DNA of 16,071 nt, taken from NCBI GenBank assembly GCA_031267345.1, contig JAIRZG010000246.1, forward strand, positions 1 through 16,071, in the 5' to 3' direction. Of the stretch, positions 14,319 through 16,071 are shown one piece after another (the stretch's first letter is position 1; each line of letters starts with the position of its first letter). The notes below the pieces were generated by a model. The model was given only the letters and a program-made list of their open reading frames with translations, was not told the DNA's origin and did no database searches. Made by a program: the position numbers and the translations under genes. Source of the stretch: Zoogloeaceae bacterium. Lineage in GTDB: Bacteria; Pseudomonadota; Gammaproteobacteria; Burkholderiales; Rhodocyclaceae.

Positions 14319-14966
14319 TCACGCCGCCTTGCATTCCACGAAGATTAGCTTTTCCGTAGATTCACGGGACGGGGTAAATGCGATCAAAGGTTTCTCCGTT
14401 CCACCGGACATCACCTGCCGGGCGCGTGCCGGATCGCCGATCAGGGTGGGCGGATCAACGGCAAGCCCCTTCCTGGCGTTCCCGGCCTCAGCGATGCCGA
14501 TCAGGACGCGCGGATAATCCGGTGTCTCACCACGCATCGCAAACCCACGGTACCGGTTTTCGAATTCACGTCCGACAAACGGCCACTCGTCCTCGGTTTT
14601 TTGCGCCAGGCCGATCCAGCCGCCCATGTCGTGCAGCACGCGGTGGATCAGCGGATCGTCGAACGCAACGGACAGGTACGGCCCCACCTGCCGGATCGCC
14701 TTGTCGACCTTTGCCCAGGCGGTGAGGGCACGATCCTCCGTCCTGCCGCCCAGCATCCGCATGACATCGGCGGGCTTGGGCAGGTACTGACCGGTGTCCG
14801 AGTTCATCAGGTGTCGGCTCATGGCCAGGGAGACCGCGGAGAAGTCGAAACGCTTCAACCCCCGCCACCAGATGGACAAAGCAAATTCGCTCAAATCCTT
14901 GCCATAGAAGTCATAGACGCCCTTCAGCAGTGACTTGAATTTGTCTTCGTCATTCTCATTCATCAT
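14319..14966 (-). CDS. DUF6475-type phage replication-associated protein
   Basis: The 215-residue protein contains FYGKDLSEFALSIWWRGLKRFDFSAVSLAMSRHLMNSDTGQYLPKPADVMRML followed by DRALTAWAKVDKAIRQVGPYLSVAFDDPLIHRVLHDMGGW, a pattern I recognise as DUF6475. Such genes lie directly after DUF1376/YdaU-type replication genes. By analogy with the lambda O/P pair it could load the host helicase onto the origin-bound initiator; this role is inferred from position and from the resemblance of its first 60 residues to P-like loaders. No Walker motif is present. The ATG at 14966 is chosen for AGGAG six bases upstream; it overlaps the preceding gene by 11 bases. Confidence 0.75.
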   Translation of the reverse strand: MMNENDEDKFKSLLKGVYDFYGKDLSEFALSIWWRGLKRFDFSAVSLAMSRHLMNSDTGQYLPKPADVMRMLGGRTEDRALTAWAKVDKAIRQVGPYLSVAFDDPLIHRVLHDMGGWIGLAQKTEDEWPFVGREFENRYRGFAMRGETPDYPRVLIGIAEAGNARKGLAVDPPTLIGDPARARQVMSGGTEKPLIAFTPSRESTEKLIFVECKAA

Positions 14967-15852
14967 TCTGCTCTCCTTTTGATTCCTCCGGGGGTTTCCA
15001 GTTTGAAATCACGGTGGCATTGCGCTGCTCCAGCGCCTGCTGTCGATTTTGATTGGATCCCGGCCCCGGCCCGGCGCGGGGTTGTGATCCGGCCTTCCAG
15101 TCCCAGTCCGCCCGGAAACTTTGCCATCCCCGAAAGACGCAGACCGTCAGCGCTTCGGCGATCGGGATGCCAGCCTTGACCGCCTCTCGCTCAATGCCGT
15201 CCAATGCAGTCGGCGTCAGCGGCGCTCGCCTGGCTTTGCGAATCGCCAGGAAATCCGTCCAGACCTGATCGGGGACATCGGGCGGCTTGGGCGGCGCGGC
15301 AGAGCGCGGCGAAGCCCGTGCGCGTTCCCCCCTTGGGGGGATGTCCCCGTTAGGGGACAAGGGGGTTATTGGTATTGGTATTGGTATTGGTATTGGTGGT
15401 ATTAAATCGGTACAGTTTTCCGATACCACGGTATCGGTTTCCTCGTACCGTGGTATTACCGGCGCATCGCTCTCGGTATTACCAGAGTTCGATTTCGATT
15501 TATTCCGTGACTCAGAACATTTCTGTTCTCGGTGTTTTTCCCAGCGTTTGTTGACATTATTGCGTTGCTTTTCTTGTTTTTCTTGCAATCCGGCCAGCAC
15601 TTCGTCAGCGCGCTTGTTGACCCATCCATCCGGCGTTTCCTCGAAAAATTCCTGAAGAACCGTTACCACGGCTTCGCGTTGGGAAGCCGTCTGCGCCATG
15701 ACAAGCCGGAAAACTTGCCTGTCTTCAAGCGGGATCGGTTTTTCGGTGGTGTAATACACGTCGAGCAAGCGACGATAGGCCGCATCCTCATCCCACGACA
15801 GATGCCGTGTCGCACTGACATAATCTCCAATGTGAAATGGGTAGTAGTTCAT
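14956..15852 (-). CDS. DUF1376 (YdaU-type) replication protein
   Basis: The 298-residue protein begins MNYYPFHIGDYVSATRHLSWDEDAAYRRLLDVYYTTEKPIP, the DUF1376 signature, a winged-helix-like domain over about residues 1-95. Then comes a Lys/Glu/Gln/Asn-rich segment (about 90-125), a variable linker with an Ile-Pro repeat (about 151-163), and a C-terminal domain with DVPDQVWTDFLAIRKARRAPLTPTALDGIEREAVKAG and WQSFRADW, common at the C-terminus of phage O-like proteins. It is probably the replication initiator, by analogy with lambda O. The DNA of the linker holds iterons and inverted repeats, just as the lambda origin lies inside O. The ATG overlaps an upstream TGA (ATGA), supporting the start. 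No catalytic motif is seen. Confidence 0.85.
   Translation of the reverse strand: MNYYPFHIGDYVSATRHLSWDEDAAYRRLLDVYYTTEKPIPLEDRQVFRLVMAQTASQREAVVTVLQEFFEETPDGWVNKRADEVLAGLQEKQEKQRNNVNKRWEKHREQKCSESRNKSKSNSGNTESDAPVIPRYEETDTVVSENCTDLIPPIPIPIPIPITPLSPNGDIPPRGERARASPRSAAPPKPPDVPDQVWTDFLAIRKARRAPLTPTALDGIEREAVKAGIPIAEALTVCVFRGWQSFRADWDWKAGSQPRAGPGPGSNQNRQQALEQRNATVISNWKPPEESKGEQNDE
15327..15365. other. GC-rich overlapping inverted repeats beside the iteron cluster
   Basis: Two structures overlap. TGTCCCC at 15342-15348 and GGGGACA at 15353-15359 form a perfect 7-bp stem with a GTTA loop. CCCCCTTG at 15328-15335 and CAAGGGGG at 15358-15365 form an outer 8-bp stem. A further C-run/G-run palindrome spans 15327-15340. 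These sit inside the coding sequence of the DUF1376 linker, next to the ATTGGT repeats. They may be part of an origin or only reflect Pro/Gly codons. Confidence 0.6.
15368..15397. repeat. Five tandem ATTGGT hexamers (Ile-Pro repeat in the DUF1376 linker)
   Basis: ATTGGT occurs five times without interruption at 15368-15397. On the minus strand it encodes alternating Ile and Pro, so the protein linker has an IPPIPIPIPIPI run. Because the unit is six bases, gain or loss of copies would keep the frame. It forms the start of the iteron cluster at 15371-15483. Confidence 0.92.
15371..15483. other. Candidate replication origin: GGTAT(T/C) iterons with inverted repeats
   Basis: GGTATT occurs at 15371, 15377, 15383, 15389, 15398, 15452 and 15475, and GGTATC at 15430, all on the plus strand. 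The palindrome CCGATACC-AC-GGTATCGG covers 15420-15437. TACCACGGTA at 15424-15433 pairs with TACCGTGGTA at 15446-15455 across 12 bases. The 9-mer GGTATTACC is present twice (15452-15460 and 15475-15483). A relatively AT-rich stretch follows (about 15484-15595) and contains a small hairpin (AGAACA/TGTTCT, 15514-15529). Clustered iterons, palindromes and an adjacent AT-rich tract within the initiator gene are the arrangement of the lambda origin. The function is inferred. Confidence 0.5.
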
Positions 15853-15950
15853 GTCGCCACTTCAAAAAGTTCGTCAAGCCGCATTTGAGATAATCCCATT
15901 AGTCGATACCCGTCCCGCATTGCAATATCCACGTATCGGGAGGCCCACCA
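15849..15950 (-). pseudogene. 3' end of an unidentified gene, joined to the methyltransferase remnant
   Basis: In the frame ending with the TGA at 15849-15851, the last 33 or so residues read WWASRYVDIAMRDGYRLMGLSQMRLDELFEVAT and look like real protein, unlike the sequence further upstream in the same frame. The TGA overlaps the DUF1376 start codon in an ATGA motif, the arrangement used elsewhere in this cluster, which suggests that a complete gene once preceded DUF1376 here. There is no good start for this frame: it is closed by a TGA at 16017-16019 and contains ATG only at 15920. I do not recognise the family. A short peptide from the ATG at 15920 (23 residues) remains possible. Confidence 0.4.
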
Positions 15951-16035
15951 GTCTGCGCCCGAAGGCGCGCTCGAAGGCCACGGACATCCCGCCACCCCCG
16001 GCGAACAGATCGACGATCAGCTTGCCGGGGATCAT
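15874..16035 (-). pseudogene. Truncated DNA cytosine methyltransferase remnant
   Basis: The ATG at 16035 has GGAG eight bases upstream and overlaps a TGA (ATGA). The first 27 residues, MIPGKLIVDLFAGGGGMSVAFERAFGR, contain motif I (DLFAGGGG), the S-adenosylmethionine-binding start of C5 cytosine methyltransferases found in many phages. After that the reading becomes unlike the family and stops at residue 53, whereas complete enzymes have several hundred residues and a PC catalytic motif. At about 15950-15957 the protein-like signal passes to another frame. This looks like a deletion that removed most of the gene and the start of the next one. The remnant cannot methylate DNA. A sequence or assembly error at the join cannot be excluded. 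Confidence 0.6.
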
Positions 16036-16070
16036 GCTTTGATCTCCAATATCAATCCGCCTTGGCGCAC
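16032..16070 (-). CDS. C-terminal end of an unidentified gene, cut by the right edge
   Basis: The last codons of a minus-strand frame read VRQGGLILEIKA and end with a TGA that overlaps the methyltransferase ATG (ATGA). The overlap matches the style of the other gene joins here, which is the main reason to report it. Too little is visible for any family assignment. Confidence 0.4.
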   Translation of the reverse strand: MRQGGLILEIKA

Positions 16071-16071
16071 C

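Noticed and set aside
15368..15397. CRISPR or phase-variable switch at the hexamer tract
   Set aside because: No spacer structure, and six-base units cannot shift the frame.

Overview
The window is part of a tailed-phage genome (free phage or prophage) from a GC-rich host, probably a proteobacterium. Every supportable gene lies on the minus strand, so the functional order runs right to left, from 16071 down to 1. The best overall match is the podovirus type of Salmonella phage epsilon15 and Bordetella phage BPP-1. It shows a Terminase_2-type small and a large terminase, a head-tail-connector portal, a Bbp19-like protein, a scaffold, an epsilon15 gp7/Bbp17-like major capsid protein, a Bbp16-like cement protein, gp11/gp12-like tail-tube proteins and internal (ejection) virion proteins, one with a lytic transglycosylase domain. 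These assignments come from remembered family sequence patterns; no database search was run. No host gene, integrase, lysis gene, tail fibre, tRNA, CRISPR array or insertion sequence was seen.

Layout from upstream to downstream. (a) 16071-14313, replication end: the last codons of an unknown gene, a truncated cytosine-methyltransferase remnant, the tail of another unidentified gene, a DUF1376 replication protein and a DUF6475-type protein. Inside the DUF1376 gene is a dense group of iterons and inverted repeats that looks like a replication origin. (b) 14312-12180, packaging: a small HTH protein, TerS and TerL. (c) 12179-9152: a GNAT acetyltransferase, a cupin-like protein, a small Ala/Gln-rich protein and the portal. 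An identical 18-bp direct repeat sits in the short gap at each end of this block. (d) 9151-6530, capsid: Bbp19-like protein, scaffold, major capsid protein, cement protein and a 60-residue protein. (e) A strong intrinsic terminator at 6485-6510. (f) 6473-1, tail and ejection: adaptor, tail nozzle, small internal virion protein, transglycosylase virion protein, and a large internal protein cut by the left edge.

The genes are packed very tightly, often with ATGA or GTGA stop/start overlaps, which implies one long co-transcribed and translationally coupled unit. The only sizeable gaps (52, 53 and 56 bases) hold the 18-bp repeats and the terminator. No stretch over 300 bases lacks a gene.

The most interesting unexplained features are the paired 18-bp repeats, the origin-like iteron cluster, the deletion-like methyltransferase join, and the terminator at the head/tail gene boundary, the position T-phi occupies in T7.
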